The notes under the pieces: generated by a model
What the model saw: only the letters and a program-made list of their open reading frames with translations
Told to the model about the DNA's origin: nothing
The model's database searches: none
NCBI RefSeq assembly: GCF_902459505.1
Contig: NC_047095.1
Location: forward strand, 118,483,380 to 118,547,379
Origin: Geotrypetes seraphini
Lineage: Eukaryota > Chordata > Amphibia > Gymnophiona > Dermophiidae
Direction of reading: 5' to 3'
Length of the DNA: 64,000 nucleotides
Made by a program: the position numbers and the translations under genes
Part shown: positions 22,385-33,187 of the stretch, in pieces
How positions within the stretch are numbered: the first letter of the stretch is position 1
Layout of the letters: every line of letters begins with the position of its first letter

Positions 22385-22695
22385 AGTTCCATCACCGTTT
22401 ATTGAAGCTTCTTACATCTCAAATGATAAGGCTGACTTTGACTAAGAGGTGAGCACTTGGGTCCTTCATTACAGAATTCATTACCAGCTACTATATAAGT
22501 AGTGTTACCAGCTACTTAGGTTTTCGAACAGCATTAAAAGCACGACTTAGTGCTACTTTCCTAATTTTGACATTATGAGTTGAGTTCTGTCATTGCCCTT
22601 AAATCTCGTATATTTAAGTAGCTAGATGTTGAATGTGTATAATTTTTTAAATGTAAACCACTTAAATACATGGTGATACGCAGTATATAAAATAA
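22385..22695 (+). mobile_element. L2-like LINE 3' end
   Basis: It has the segment leading to TAAACCACTTAAATACATGG-TGATACGCAGTATATAAA, the usual last part of L2-type LINEs, and a preceding frame remnant (VFEQH...) without a complete ORF. Confidence 0.5.
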
Positions 22696-22699
22696 TTTA

Positions 22700-23455
22700 A
22701 TCCCCCCCCAACCATGGATCAACCTCAACAGAACGAGACTTGGGAGTGATTATCAGCGCAGACATGAAAACTGCTGATCATGTGGAGAAGGCTTCATCTA
22801 AGGCAAGACAGTTGTTAGGTTGCATCCGCAGGAGTTTCGTCAGCCGGAAGCCTGAAGTCATAATGCCATTATACAGAACCATGGTGAGACCTCATTTGGA
22901 ATACTGTGTGCAATTCTGGAGGCCACACTACCGAAAAGATGTGCTGAGAGTAGAGTCGGTGCCACGGATGGCCACCAGGATGGTCTAGGGGCTCAAGGAT
23001 CTGTCGTACGAGGAAAGGCTGAAAAATTTGCGGCTGTACTCACTCGAGGAACGTAGGGAGAGAGGAGATATGATTGAGACGTTTAAGTATATTACCGGCC
23101 ATATCGAGATGGAAGAAGAGATTCTCTTTCTCAAAGGACCCTCGGCCACTAGAGGGCATCCGCTCAAACTCAGGGGCGAGAAATTTCATGGCGACACCAG
23201 GAAATATTTCTTCACCGAGAGAGTGGTTGATCCTTGGAACGAGCTCCCGGTGCAGGTGATCGAGGCAAACAGCGTGCAAGAATTTAAAAGCAAATGGGAT
23301 GCCCATGTGGGATCCCTTAGAGGGTTAAGCCAAGGGTACCTGTCACCGGGAGTGGGATCCCTAGGATAGTAGACTTGGGGGTGGGTCAGTAGTGGGGGCA
23401 GACCTGATGGGCTATGGCCCTTATCTGCCGTCATCTTCTATGTTTCTATGTTAAC
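22700..23455 (+). mobile_element. CR1-like LINE 3' third
   Basis: It encodes RDLGVIISADMKTADHVEKA, then MVRPHLEYCVQFWRPHYRKD, and, after one in-frame stop, ERRERGDMIETFKYITG and RKYFFTERVVDPWNELP. The 3' end has TTTCTATGTTTCTATG at about 23,437-23,452. Same subfamily as 4.7-7.2 kb. Confidence 0.92.
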
Positions 23456-23544
23456 CTATCTGAACCAAGGCTCTTCAGCTCCTGCAGTGCCACTCTATGC
23501 CTCCAGTCTGCGCTGTCCGCCTTCTGTCTGTTTCTCACTTGCAG

Positions 23545-24150
23545 TGGGGAAGGGGGTAAAACACGGACCTGATGGACCTTGTGGATCTAAAACCGCACGT
23601 CCTTAAAAATCTGAGGTCCGTGCCTCTTGTCGTTTCTGGCTCTGACAGACCTCAATGACAATTTAGCTCTGACGTATCCGTCTCAGCATTGGGAGGGAAA
23701 AGTATTAGGATCCGTCAACTCTAAAATGTCATCGAGGTCTGTCAGAGCCAGAGACTAGTGCTGGAGCGGCTCTAAAACGAATCCTTTAAACCGGTTGTCA
23801 GGTAAAAGAAAGTGCGAGATGGTTGTGCTTAGTATATCTCTATCCCACCCTGCCTATGGGGGTCTGCTTAAACCTGACTTTCTTTCTGGGCGCTGTCCAT
23901 TCTCATTCGTATTTGTTTTCAGTAAATTAAAAAATCTAAAGTCCGCGCCACTTTTAGTCCCTGGCTCTGACAGACCTCGATGACATTTTAGCGCTGACGG
24001 ATCCTAATACTTTTCCTTCCCTATGCTGAGACGGATCCGTCAGCGCTAAATTGTCATCGAGGTCTGTCAGAGCCAGAAACTACAACTGGCACGGACCTCA
24101 GATTTTTAAGGATGTGCGGTTTTAGATCCGTGAGGTCCGCGTTTTACCCC
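23545..24150. mobile_element. Fold-back element with doubly palindromic arms
   Basis: The left part (23,551-23,755) is the approximate reverse complement of the right part (about 23,935-24,149). Shared words include ACGGACCT..., GATCTAAAACCGCA and GAGGTCTGTCAGAGCCAG. Each arm is itself roughly symmetric about GGATCCGTC-like words. The central loop is about 180 bp. No ORF is supported. Confidence 0.75.
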
Positions 24151-24379
24151 TTCCATGCAGTGTGTGTGTCACTGAGCATATGATGCATACACTTATTTTC
24201 TACATGGGTGCCACTTCATATTAAGGACAGAACATCCACTCCTGTTGCTGTCCTCTGTAACTGAGTCATGGTTTTGGTTTTGTTTTTTCATTCTGTATTA
24301 GCCCATGGCCCTTGCCATTCCCAGAAACAAATTACGCAATATACAGTACTCCCCCCAAATTTGCAGGGGTTCTGTTTTT

Positions 24380-25103
24380 ATTCCGTTTTTGTTCAGTTGC
24401 TGAATGGCTCAGGTACCAGCAGAAAAAAGCTCTTCCAGAGATGCAAAACGATGTCCACGCATAGTTTTTCAATGATGACATTCCCTATGGTGGGCGAGCG
24501 TTGTCGTGAAGAATGAGTGGCCCAGCCAAGAGCAACTGAGGTTGGGATTTGTGCATTTTTCTGCGCATTTTTTGCAAAAAAAAAAAAAAAGATCACAATA
24601 ATACACTGCTGTGACACTTCTTCCACATGGAACTTTGTCTGTGATGATGATGCCTTCATGATCATAAGCAAAAATCATCATTTGTTTGACTTTTGATTGA
24701 ACTCATCAAAATTTTTTTGGCCGTGGGAAAGATGGAGCTCTCCACTCGTCATTGAAAAACTACACAAATACGGCCGGGAGATGTTACCTCATGCTCCCTA
24801 CAGTCCAGACATGATTCCACCAGACTTCGACCTTTTTCCAAAGTTGAAACCACCTATGCGTGGACATCGTTGTGCATCTCTGGGAGAGCTTTTTTTCGCC
24901 GGTACCCGAGCCATTCGGCAACTGAACAAAAACGGTGTCTTGGATGGAATAATGAAGCTTCCCTGACGTTGGAACTCAGTCATTGCAAAGCAGGGAGACT
25001 ATATTGAAGGATTGTAAATATTTGAAGGATTGTAAATACTTAAAAAAAAAAAAAACATGTAAATTTTTTACAAAAGTGTGCATTACTTATGAAATGACCC
25101 TAG
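24380..25103. pseudogene. mariner-like transposase, rearranged by internal inversion
   Basis: The minus strand of 24,681-24,400 encodes MMIFAYDHEGIIITDKVPCG followed by an LHDNA-like stretch in shifted frames. The plus strand of 24,697-25,015 encodes the downstream part: LPHAPYSPDMIPPDFDLFPK, then RAIRQLNKNGVLDGIMKLP and KQGDYIEG. A short piece (the LCVDIV-HLW-SFF frame) is present on both strands, at about 24,393-24,480 inverted and 24,850-24,930 direct. The PPDFD Asp fits the third catalytic Asp of mariner DD34D. The right end near 25,103 reads TGCATTACTTATGAAATGAC. It cannot be active. Confidence 0.85.
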
Positions 25104-25522
25104 TATATATGCAGTAACACATGGTTCTGTATTAGTGACGGCTTTGCTTTGTGCACAAAATAATTATGTTGGCACTCCACATTTATGATGGAAAGTTTTG
25201 AGCATAAAATCCAACTAGTTACTAATCCAGCACTTTAATCTTTATTCAGGACACCTTCCCTCTGGGAGAAATGCTTCACACCTCTACTCATGTCCAAAGA
25301 AGCTGAAGAAACAAAAAGGTATAGGAAAAGGGAAGGGGGCACAAATGGAGGAGGGGGAAGAGGGCAGGGGAAAGGCACCACCACCCCGGGCGCCGCTCAC
25401 CCTTAACTCTACCACTGGGTCCAGAGGAAGGCTACTAAAATGGTTGGTGGTCTTCATCATAAGGTGTATGGGGACAGACTTAAAGATATCCAATATACAG
25501 GCACGAGAAAGAAAATCAATTC
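25104..25522. other. Mixed; contains a CR1-like scrap
   Basis: 25,425-25,500 reads like a CR1 ORF2 scrap (KMVGGLHHKVYGDRLKDIQY), which forms the left flank of the palindrome at 25,523. The remainder is unassigned. Confidence 0.5.
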
Positions 25523-26279
25523 TGAATCCAATAACTTTCTTGCTATATATTCAAAAATAAATAAATTGCACCACAGGTTCATTGAAAAGTTTAATTTGCA
25601 TCAAATCTCATGAAATAATGAATATTGCATGATGAGGGGAGAGCCTCAGATCCCCGTGCGTAACAGATGATTACTGCCGCACTGGAAAGGGAAAAGGTCT
25701 TCACCGGCTCATCCCCCTCCCACCCACAGTCAGACACTTCAAAAGATCCGGATTTTTCCCAAAAATATATGTGTTCCCAAATGTGTCTAAACTACTTAGC
25801 TGTAGGAGGAGCAATTGACTCTGTGTCTCTGCCAGTCCTCGCCGTTGAGCTAGCTGCCATTTCGCTAACAAGCTGCGTCAGGGCTCCGTTCAGCGTGGCA
25901 GCGTTTTGAGTCTGCCAGCTTGTTAGCGAAACGGCAGCTAGCTCAACGGCGAGGACTGGCAGAGACACAGAGACTCTATTACGTCAATTGCTCCTCCTAC
26001 AGCTAAGTAGTTTAGACACATTTGGGAACACATATATTTTGGGGAAAAATCCGGATCTTTTGAAGTGTCTGACTATGGGTGGGAGGGGGATGAGCCGGTG
26101 AAGACCTTTTCCCTTTCCAGTGCGGCAGTAATCATCTGTTACGCACGGGGATCTGAGGCTCTCCCCTCATCATGCAATATTCATTATTTCATGAGATTTG
26201 ATGCAAATGAAACTTTTCAATGAACCTGTGGTGCAATTTATTTATTTTTGAATATATAGTGAGAAAGTTATTGGATTCA
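25523..26279. mobile_element. 0.76-kb near-perfect palindrome (fold-back element)
   Basis: The arms 25,523-25,875 and 25,916-26,279 are near-identical reverse complements around a 40-bp spacer. GGACAGACTTAAAGAT (16 bp) occurs at 25,472-25,487 and again at 26,280-26,295, just outside the right arm; the left copy is 35 bp from the arm. This looks like a long target duplication with extra sequence at the left junction. No gene. Confidence 0.9.
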
Positions 26280-26295
26280 GGACAGACTTAAAGAT

Positions 26296-26735
26296 CCCTG
26301 AGTGGGAGCCCGGGCGCTGGGGGGTCCTCCATGGGAGAGAGACCTTTGTCGTCCGTCTAGAGAGTCAGCGAACAGTGGCAGAGTCCTCCCCGAGAGAACT
26401 GGAGGAGCCGCGCGGATAGGTCCGGTGGCCGAGGCAGCGGTGGAGGCATCGCCTGCGAGTTTCGTAGGAGCCGAGAGCAGGGTTCGGTGCCATTTTGCTT
26501 CCGAATGGGTAATTCAATCATCTGGGTCTGTGCTAGGTGAGGAGCCGCGGCACAGAGATCCACTGCAGAGCTTTCAAAGATAATGAGCCGAGTTTTTGGG
26601 ATGTGAAATGAATCATCCGAGTTTCCATTAATTCCTAAGGGGAAATTTGCTTTGATATATGAGTCCTTTGCATTAGGAGCATGCTTCTGGAAAGAATTAT
26701 GCTCGTAAACCAAGGTACTAGTGCACTGTCATTTG
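26296..26735. mobile_element. CAGTGGTACC-family DNA element, right part
   Basis: The right end (CATGCTTCTGGAAAGAATTATGC then TCGTAAACCAAGGTACTAG) matches the inverted end of the element at 39,754-40,345. The interior is GC-rich and non-coding, and the left end was lost next to the palindrome. Confidence 0.6.
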
Positions 26736-26860
26736 TACTGTCCAATGTAATCCACTGTGAATGTCAGCTTGTAACCCATTCTGAGCTACTGGGAGGACGG
26801 GATAGAAATCAAATTAAATAAATAAATAATATCCTTATATAATAAAACGAAATTCAAATG
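26736..26860 (+). mobile_element. LINE/SINE tail (CCAATGTAATCC...ATAGAAATC type)
   Basis: It has TCCAATGTAATCCACTGTGA and GGGATAGAAATCAAATTAAA followed by AATA repeats, like the tails near 43.6 and 44.36 kb. Confidence 0.55.
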
Positions 26861-27133
26861 CACAAAAATGGAGGGAAAAGGAAATGAACTACAGCTTATG
26901 ACAGAATGAGTAGAGGTAAACACATTAGGATTTTTCCTTTTTTACAGGATGCCAGCTGGCCATCTTATAATACCCCATTAATATGCAAATACGCTTTTAA
27001 ATGTGTTTTAAACCCATCAAGAGATGTTAATTGAAGCAAAACAAAAAGAGGATGACCCAAGTTTCCACAGTGAACATAATGGCGAGACCAAACCAAACAA
27101 AAATGTGGAAACTAAACAGTGTTCCAAATCTTC

Positions 27134-27585
27134 TTTTACTTCCCCCTCCGTATTTGCGTATCTACGGTTTTGATTATTCGCGGTTTTATGCCAAAAAAAA
27201 TCATTTTCATTTTTCGGGCTATTTTAAGCTCTGTGAGCCCCCCTTAAGCCTTACCTGGTGGTCTAGCGGGTTTTTGGGCAGGAGTGATCTTCCCACGCTC
27301 CTACCCCATGCAGATCGCTCACAGGAAATGGCTCGAGAGACAACGGGAGCTCAAGGCAGCCATTTCCTGTGAGCGCTCTGCATGGGGCAGGAGCGTGGGA
27401 AGATTGCTCCTGCCCCATAACCCACTAGACCACCAGGTAAGGCTTAAGGGGGGGGGAGCTTACAGGGCTTAAAATAGCCGGGGGTAAGCGAGGGTTAGAG
27501 GCATTACCCGAATATTATTTGCGTTTTTTAAATATTCGCGGGCCGGCTCTGCCCTTAACCACTCTGGATATGGAGGGAGAAGTGT
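27134..27585. mobile_element. Palindromic miniature element (about 450 bp)
   Basis: Ends ACTTCCCCCTCCGTATTTGC / ATGGAGGGAGAAGT are inverted. The inner arms CCTTACCTGGTGGTCTAG... and ...CTAGACCACCAGGTAAGG flank a GGAAATGGCTCGAGAG/CCATTTCC core. No gene. Confidence 0.75.
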
Positions 27586-27589
27586 ATTT

Positions 27590-27834
27590 ATCCAAAAACA
27601 TAGAAGCGCTATCCACATTTGTGTAGTACGGACTCAACCCGGGCCATGTTTTGGCAAACCACCTTCCTCAGGGATAAGATGGAACTATGAGGACTTTATT
27701 CAATGTTCTCAGAGTTCTTACCGTTATGTTCGGGCTTAACAAGCATACAAAATAAGGTGGCTCTTCTCTAGTTAGTACCTTAAAGGAGTCGGCTTAAAGG
27801 AAGCCACCAGTTCACTTTGTGGCTAATGCGCAGA
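27590..27834. mobile_element. Fragment of the hammerhead-like fold-back family
   Basis: On the minus strand it has CTGAGGA, then a short stem, AAAAC, and GGGTTGAGTC, a decayed form of the motif in the 20.1-21.5 and 49.7-50.2 kb elements. Confidence 0.45.
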
Positions 27835-27842
27835 CCCTATAC

Positions 27843-28014
27843 CAGGGGTCCCAAAAGTCCCTCCTTGAGGGCCGATTCCAGTCGGGTTTTCAGGATTTCC
27901 ACAATGAATATGCATGAGATCTATGTGTATGCACTGCTTTCAATGCATATTCATTGGGGAAATCCTGAAAACCTGACTGGATTCGGCCCTCAAGGAGGGA
28001 CTTTGGGGACCCCT
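27843..28014. mobile_element. hAT miniature element (CAGGGGTCCCAAA variant)
   Basis: Ends CAGGGGTCCCAAAAGTCCC / GGGACTTTGGGGACCCCT. Flanks CCCTATAC/CCCTATAT (7/8) fit an 8-bp duplication. Central CATGCATATTCATTGG-type words as in related copies. Confidence 0.85.
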
Positions 28015-28248
28015 CCCTATATTTTTTTCAGTCCTGTTTCCTACCCACCCCTCCCCCACTTTCATCAATGATGCTGGAGGCAATATTTCTCTTTTTCTCC
28101 ATGACTCATTTCTGTTGTACCACATGGGCTTCCCAATTCCTGGACTTCTTTTAACATCTACCCATCCCTTTTTGGCCTATTGACACCATTTAACAAGTAA
28201 GACGATACAAGTACAAAAAAAATTAAATCAGATTTTTCTCATGGTTTC

Positions 28249-28254
28249 TTTATT
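28249..28254 (-). promoter_or_regulatory. Candidate poly-A signal of the C48 gene
   Basis: AATAAA on the minus strand, about 235 bp after the stop codon. No A-tract follows that would mark a recent retrogene. Confidence 0.4.
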
Positions 28255-28489
28255 CATTGCTCATCTTACTAATATTAAAGATCTGTACTTCATGAACAGA
28301 CTTCTTCTCTCAAACCTTTGCGTCTTCTCTCACACCCTGCCCCCTCCAGCATCATATGGTAGTGTGACACTGAGCCACTTTCTCTGTCACTCTATACCTG
28401 GTTTTATCAGGTGAGAAGGGGCCTGGCCTATTTTAATTCGCCCATTCAACACCATCTTTTCTTTTGGGTCTCGGAGCTGAGGATGGACT

Positions 28490-29653
28490 TCAGGGTACAT
28501 GTACCACCTCTGTCTTTGATTTCTTGGGCAATGGCTGCTGCTCTTTGAGGCCCTTGGGGAAAGGGGTCAGCTCGCCCTTCTCCAGACAGGTGGTAAGATG
28601 TGGGCGCATCATGTGGTTCTCATAGGCACTGGTGGGGTCCCCTTCAGGGGCCAGGAACTCCACAGCATTGGCAATGGCGTACAAGCCACAGTCGTCCCAG
28701 TTGGGTTGGCAATCAGCCTTTAAAAGATGAATCTCTAGGCATCCCTCCTGGGCCAGCTCTCCGTAACATTGCATCAGTTGCTGTTGGCTTTCCAGAGTGA
28801 GGCATTGAGGGCCTAGGCTATCGGCCACTTCCACATATTCACCTCGCCGGCAGGAGGTGAACCAGTGCTCTCGGCTAGCATCAAAGTGAATCTGTACTCC
28901 AGGGCTCCCTATGGATTGGAAGCCATCTTTGCAACAGGAGAGGAGTGTGGTCTGCAAGCCCTCGGGTCCATACTGCTTCTTAAGGAGCTGCTGGGCTGCG
29001 TCAATCAGCTTGTCATCCAGCCAGTCTCGGCTTGACAGTATCTCTTTGTGCTCCATGCTCAAGTGGAGGCTCGGCAGCCAAGGACAGTGGGTGGATTGCA
29101 TTTCCTGCTGCCTTGCACTCCTCGGGGAGGAATTTGCCGGAAGTCTCTGGAGCTTTGCAGGCTCATTCTGCACAGCTTCCTGCTTCCTTTTTCTGCCATG
29201 AAACCTTCCTATGGCTTCGGAGGGCACATGATCACCTGCCTTGAAGTCATCGCCAGCAATGATCTGGGCTCTCTTTGTCCTTTCTTCCCAGCTCAAAGGG
29301 CCAGTGGCTTCCATACCTTCACATACAATATCTTCAGGAGCCTGGGCATCTGTGGAAGTGTCACTTTGGGACCCAGGATGTTCTGGGGTGGTGGTTGGTT
29401 CCACATTCTCCTCTTGAACCTTAGCTTCCTTCTCTTCTGAAGTGGCAGCCCTGTCCAATTTCTGTTCCGATTGTGCTTGTGATCCTCGTATTGGCCTCCA
29501 TCCACACCAGCGTTGGAAGAAGGAGTAGCTTCTGCTCTGCTCTGTCTCCTCAGTCGGAGGAGTGTTTGGCGGAGCTCCACTGAAGGCATCAAGAAGGCGT
29601 GTCCTTACCGAAGAGAGAAGGCATGGCAGCCAATTGGCTTGGGGGGTATCCAT
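28490..29653 (-). CDS. C48 (ULP/SENP-like) cysteine peptidase, single-exon ORF
   Basis: 387 codons from ATG 29,653 (context GATCATGG, good for initiation). An in-frame stop lies eight codons upstream. The C-terminal half is a C48 domain: SSRDWLDDKLIDAAQQLLKK (about 207-226), then His263 in REHWFTS, Asp278 in VADSLGP, Gln316 and Cys322 in CQPNWDDCGLYAIANA. The complete His-Asp-Gln-Cys set is present, so it could be active on a ubiquitin-like protein or a peptide bond. The first 190 residues are acidic and Ser/Thr/Pro/Glu-rich with a basic HGRKRKQE patch, possibly nuclear. The MRPHLTTCLEKGELTPFP ending recalls ULP-like proteins that occur as repeated ORFs in some animal genomes, so it may be transposon-derived or a domesticated gene. 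No intron is seen; a retrogene or last exon is possible. Confidence 0.82.
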   Translation of the reverse strand: MDTPQANWLPCLLSSVRTRLLDAFSGAPPNTPPTEETEQSRSYSFFQRWCGWRPIRGSQAQSEQKLDRAATSEEKEAKVQEENVEPTTTPEHPGSQSDTSTDAQAPEDIVCEGMEATGPLSWEERTKRAQIIAGDDFKAGDHVPSEAIGRFHGRKRKQEAVQNEPAKLQRLPANSSPRSARQQEMQSTHCPWLPSLHLSMEHKEILSSRDWLDDKLIDAAQQLLKKQYGPEGLQTTLLSCCKDGFQSIGSPGVQIHFDASREHWFTSCRRGEYVEVADSLGPQCLTLESQQQLMQCYGELAQEGCLEIHLLKADCQPNWDDCGLYAIANAVEFLAPEGDPTSAYENHMMRPHLTTCLEKGELTPFPKGLKEQQPLPKKSKTEVVHVP

Positions 29654-29739
29654 GATCTCCAAAGGATATTGGGCCTAGATATAAGTTTAGCACCTAGTTT
29701 CTTGTTGAGTAAATAGATCACAGCAGATCCTTTGTATGT

Positions 29740-30120
29740 ATATATATATAAAAAATAAATATTGTGAACAGTCTGAAGTCTAGATCAACCTGTAATAGAA
29801 ATCTGCAAGCAAAGAGAGAAGCATGTTTTATCACCCTGTCTATTTATCTTTCTGTCCATCTACCTATCAACCCTTCTCATCTCTGCTCATTCATTATTAA
29901 CTATCTGTCATTTACGTATCCTTCTAACTTTCTGTCCGTCCATTCAAACTTCTTTCAATCCATCTATTTCTTGCCATCTTTCTCTTCTTTTTCCCTTTAT
30001 TCATACATACATACATCTATCCATCCATCTTGATGAAGCTGTCCACTCATCCACCCATTGACTTCTCTGCTCATCTATCTTAGCTATCTCAGCCCTCTAT
30101 AATATACCCATGAATTGTTT
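29740..30120. repeat. CATC/ATCC-rich simple sequence
   Basis: Degenerate CATC, ATCC and TTCATC words on the plus strand, with a short TA run at about 29,738. No gene. A similar stretch lies at 62.2-62.76 kb. Confidence 0.6.
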
Positions 30121-30584
30121 TCAATCATCCATTCATTCACTTAGCTCAATTCCTTCCTAGCCAGGTCCTTATACTTCAGTGGAATCATTGAAGACCTCGA
30201 CAAGTTTATCTGGTTAGGGATTGCAGTTTCAGCTCCCATCACCTCTAATAGATCTCCCCAAGGGACAGCTGTTTGCAACGAGTATATCTTAGGCTTTCAT
30301 TCTAGCTCCCCAGCCATAAAAGAGTGAACCCCTGTGGCCACTTTACCTGGGTATACAATTCCAAGTCGTCCAAAGTCGTAGGCTAACTAATTTCCCGATA
30401 CTGCCCGGGCAGAGATACTTGTAGCTTTTTGGTGGCTGGGGGTGTCACACACAGCTTGCCAAAGCAGCAGGATAACTCGCACCTCATCGCTGACATCACA
30501 GACACTTGCATGGGACCCCCTAGTCCCACTATGTTCAACAGCAGGAGGGACTACCAGTGCCTGTGCTATAGAAAGCACACTGGT

Positions 30585-31010
30585 TGCTCATCCCACTTCG
30601 GATTACTTATAAAATTGCTCTCTTTTAACTTTCAAGCCCCAAAAAACCAACGAGCCTGCTTTCATAGATAGACTCCTAATTCCATATGATCCTCCCAGAG
30701 CTTTAAGATCTGCCTCTCAACACTCTTTATGTCCCCTCACTAAAAAATTATTGGTACCCACCGTGCATCCATCTTCTCTTTCATGGCACCCACGACCTGG
30801 AACTCCCCCTCCCAGCATATATCAGAGCAGAAGAAAATATAGATTAATTCAAGGGTAGTTTAAAATGCTTCCTTTTTAAAGATGCCTATGAGTAATTTAT
30901 CTTTTCTCCTATCTTCTCTTTACCTTTACTCGGTCCTCCTTCCCCTTGTTATTACCCTTTTTTTTGGTATTCTTTTCTTTACAAAATTGTAGTTTTCCCT
31001 CCTCTTGTCC
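30585..31010 (+). mobile_element. L2-like LINE 3' part
   Basis: Broken frames give LLIPYDPPRALRSASQHSLC, then LSWHPRPGTPPP and FKDAYE, the C-terminal order of L2-type ORF2. Confidence 0.65.
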
Positions 31011-31017
31011 TGCTAAC

Positions 31018-31680
31018 CTTCCCTACATCAAGAACAAAATCTTTTCCAGAGAAAGGAAAATGGTAAAACCAGAGGACATAATTTGAGGTTGAGGGGTGGT
31101 AGACTCAAGAGCAATGTAAGGAAATTCTTCTTTACGGAGAGGTTGATGGATGCCCGGAATGCGCTCCTGAGAGAGGTGGTGGAGAGCAAAACGGTGACAG
31201 AGTTCAAAAAAGTGTGGGATGAACACAGAGGGTCTAGAATCAGAAAATAATAGTACATATTGAAGAACTAAGACCAGTACTGGGCAGACTTGCATGGTCT
31301 ATGTCTGTGTATGGCCGTTTGGTTGAGGATGAGCTGGGGAGGGCTTCCATGGCTGGGATGGTGTAGATGGGCTGGAGTGAGCTTTGACGGAGACTTCAGG
31401 AGTTGGAACCTAAGCACAGGACCGGGCAGAGCTTTGGATTCTTGCCCAGAAATAGCTAAGAAGATGGAAAAAAATTTAAAAAATTGAATCAGGTTGGGCA
31501 GACTGGATGGACCATTCAGGTCTTTATCGGCCGTCATCTACCACGTTATGTTACTAAGTTTGTTTAGTCTTCTTTAGGTCTTGTCTGTTATTTGGTGTTA
31601 GTATCCCCCTTTTATGTGTTATTGTAATGTACAACGCTTTGAATTTTATGATTAGCGTTTAATCAAAATATAATAAACTA
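31018..31680 (+). mobile_element. CR1-like LINE 3' end, then a second LINE tail
   Basis: 31,060-31,250 encodes NLRLRGGRLKSN-type sequence, RKFFFTERLMDARNALLREV and VTEFKKVWDEHRG in one or two frames. The tail with GGATGGACCATTCAGGTC and TCATCTACC follows to about 31,555. 31,556-31,680 is another tail ending GCGTTTAATCAAAATATAAT-AAAC. Confidence 0.75.
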
Positions 31681-31689
31681 TGAAACTTA

Positions 31690-32439
31690 CCTGCCTTTTA
31701 TTTTATTTCAGTATTTATATACCACTTTATTTATTTATTTCGATTTATATCCCATCTTCCTGGAAGCTCAGGTTACAACCGTATAAATACTCCCAAACCT
31801 TTCCAGACGAAAAACCCGCCTCTTGGTTTATGCTTAACCATCTACGTCGGCGAAAGAGCAGTTCTCTCACTTTGACACCCTGCTGGAACTATTTATTTAT
31901 TTAATACAATTTATATAATCCGTCCTTCCCAAAGAGCTCAGAACGAGTTACACAGTAACATACATTTCAAGTTTCATTTAAAATTTGATAAAATGCTTAT
32001 AAATATTTCTAAGCGATTTACATTAAGAGAACTAGGGTAAAAATAAAAAGAATACTTAAATCATACCAAACTAAAACAAGACAGTCACTTACAGGGAGAA
32101 AAAAAAAAAAGGAAGGAGGGTAGAAGTACAAATGTGATTGGAAAGTAACATTAAATGGGGGGGAAAACATAAGGGAGGGTTAAGTGGTGGCCTAAGAAAG
32201 GCTGGTTGTAACTGTGGATATATTAATTTAAGGATCTGAAGTTTATCTCTGGATTTTTTTCTCTTGACTTTAGCTCTCAAATACCTCTTTAAAAAGGAAA
32301 CCTTTGAGGGAAACTAAACTTAAACTTTGACCATGTCACTCTTCTCTGGACCCTTTCGAGTAGTACTGAGTAGGGAAGGCATATAGCAGGTTTGGCAGAG
32401 AATTATAGGCTTATAGAAATAATATATGCAAGGGGTAGG
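31690..32439. mobile_element. Stacked LINE/SINE tails; no gene
   Basis: The ATTTATATACC...CTTTATTTATT, AATTTATATAATCCGTCC and AAATTTGATAAAATGCTTATA segments are dispersed tail types also seen at 42-44 and 50.4 kb. Confidence 0.45.
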
Positions 32440-32447
32440 GTATAAAA

Positions 32448-32622
32448 CAGGAGTAGGGAACTCCGGTCCTCGAGAGCCATATTCCAGTCGGGTTTTCAGG
32501 ATTTCCTCAATGAATATGCATTGAAACCATTACATGCATATAGATCTCATGCATATTCATTGGGGAAATCCTGAAAACCCGACTGGAATACGGCTCTCGA
32601 CAACCGGAGTTCCCTACCCCTA
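32448..32622. mobile_element. hAT miniature element (CAGGAGTAGGGAAC variant)
   Basis: Ends CAGGAGTAGGGAACTCCGG / CCGGAGTTCCCTACCCCTAG. Perfect 8-bp duplication GTATAAAA at 32,440-32,447 and 32,623-32,630. Confidence 0.9.
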
Positions 32623-32630
32623 GTATAAAA

Positions 32631-33187
32631 GGTAGCACAGGGGCAATAGAGAGTTAGTGACATATTCTATCCCTCTTTGCTAGCCTGAGGTCATAGAACT
32701 CACTCCCCTGTTATACCTTATTGGATTAGTATCCATTGAATTAGTTCTTGTTTTTGTATATTATTTGACTGCATTGATTTTTATTGATACAATAAACCGT
32801 TTGGATTCAAAAAACTATGACTGGTGGTCATTCCTGTGAAGGGCTTTAGCAGCCGGCTCTTCATACAAACTACATTTTTACAATTTCTTGTTATACTTTC
32901 AGGCTAATGCAATTAATTCTTAGCCTAAATCTTAATATAGGTCTATTGCTCACCTTGTTGGATATAGTGTGGGCATGTCCAGGCGTACATTCAGGGCAGG
33001 TTGCATAAGGTCTATGGAAATAATAATCTGGGCATGCTTGTACATGGGCTTGATGGATGCTGCCTGAAAAGGCTATATAAAAGCAGTTCGCATACAGGGA
33101 TAAGCTTTATTACATGCCTGTCAGTTCGGATGTATTTTGATGCTTCGAGGCATAGTATTGTCTATGTAAGTCTATGTAAGTAACTTA
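32631..33187. other. No gene recognised
   Basis: AT-rich sequence with one LINE-tail-like end near 32,790 (TACAATAAACCGTTTGGATT). No coding support. Confidence 0.4.
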
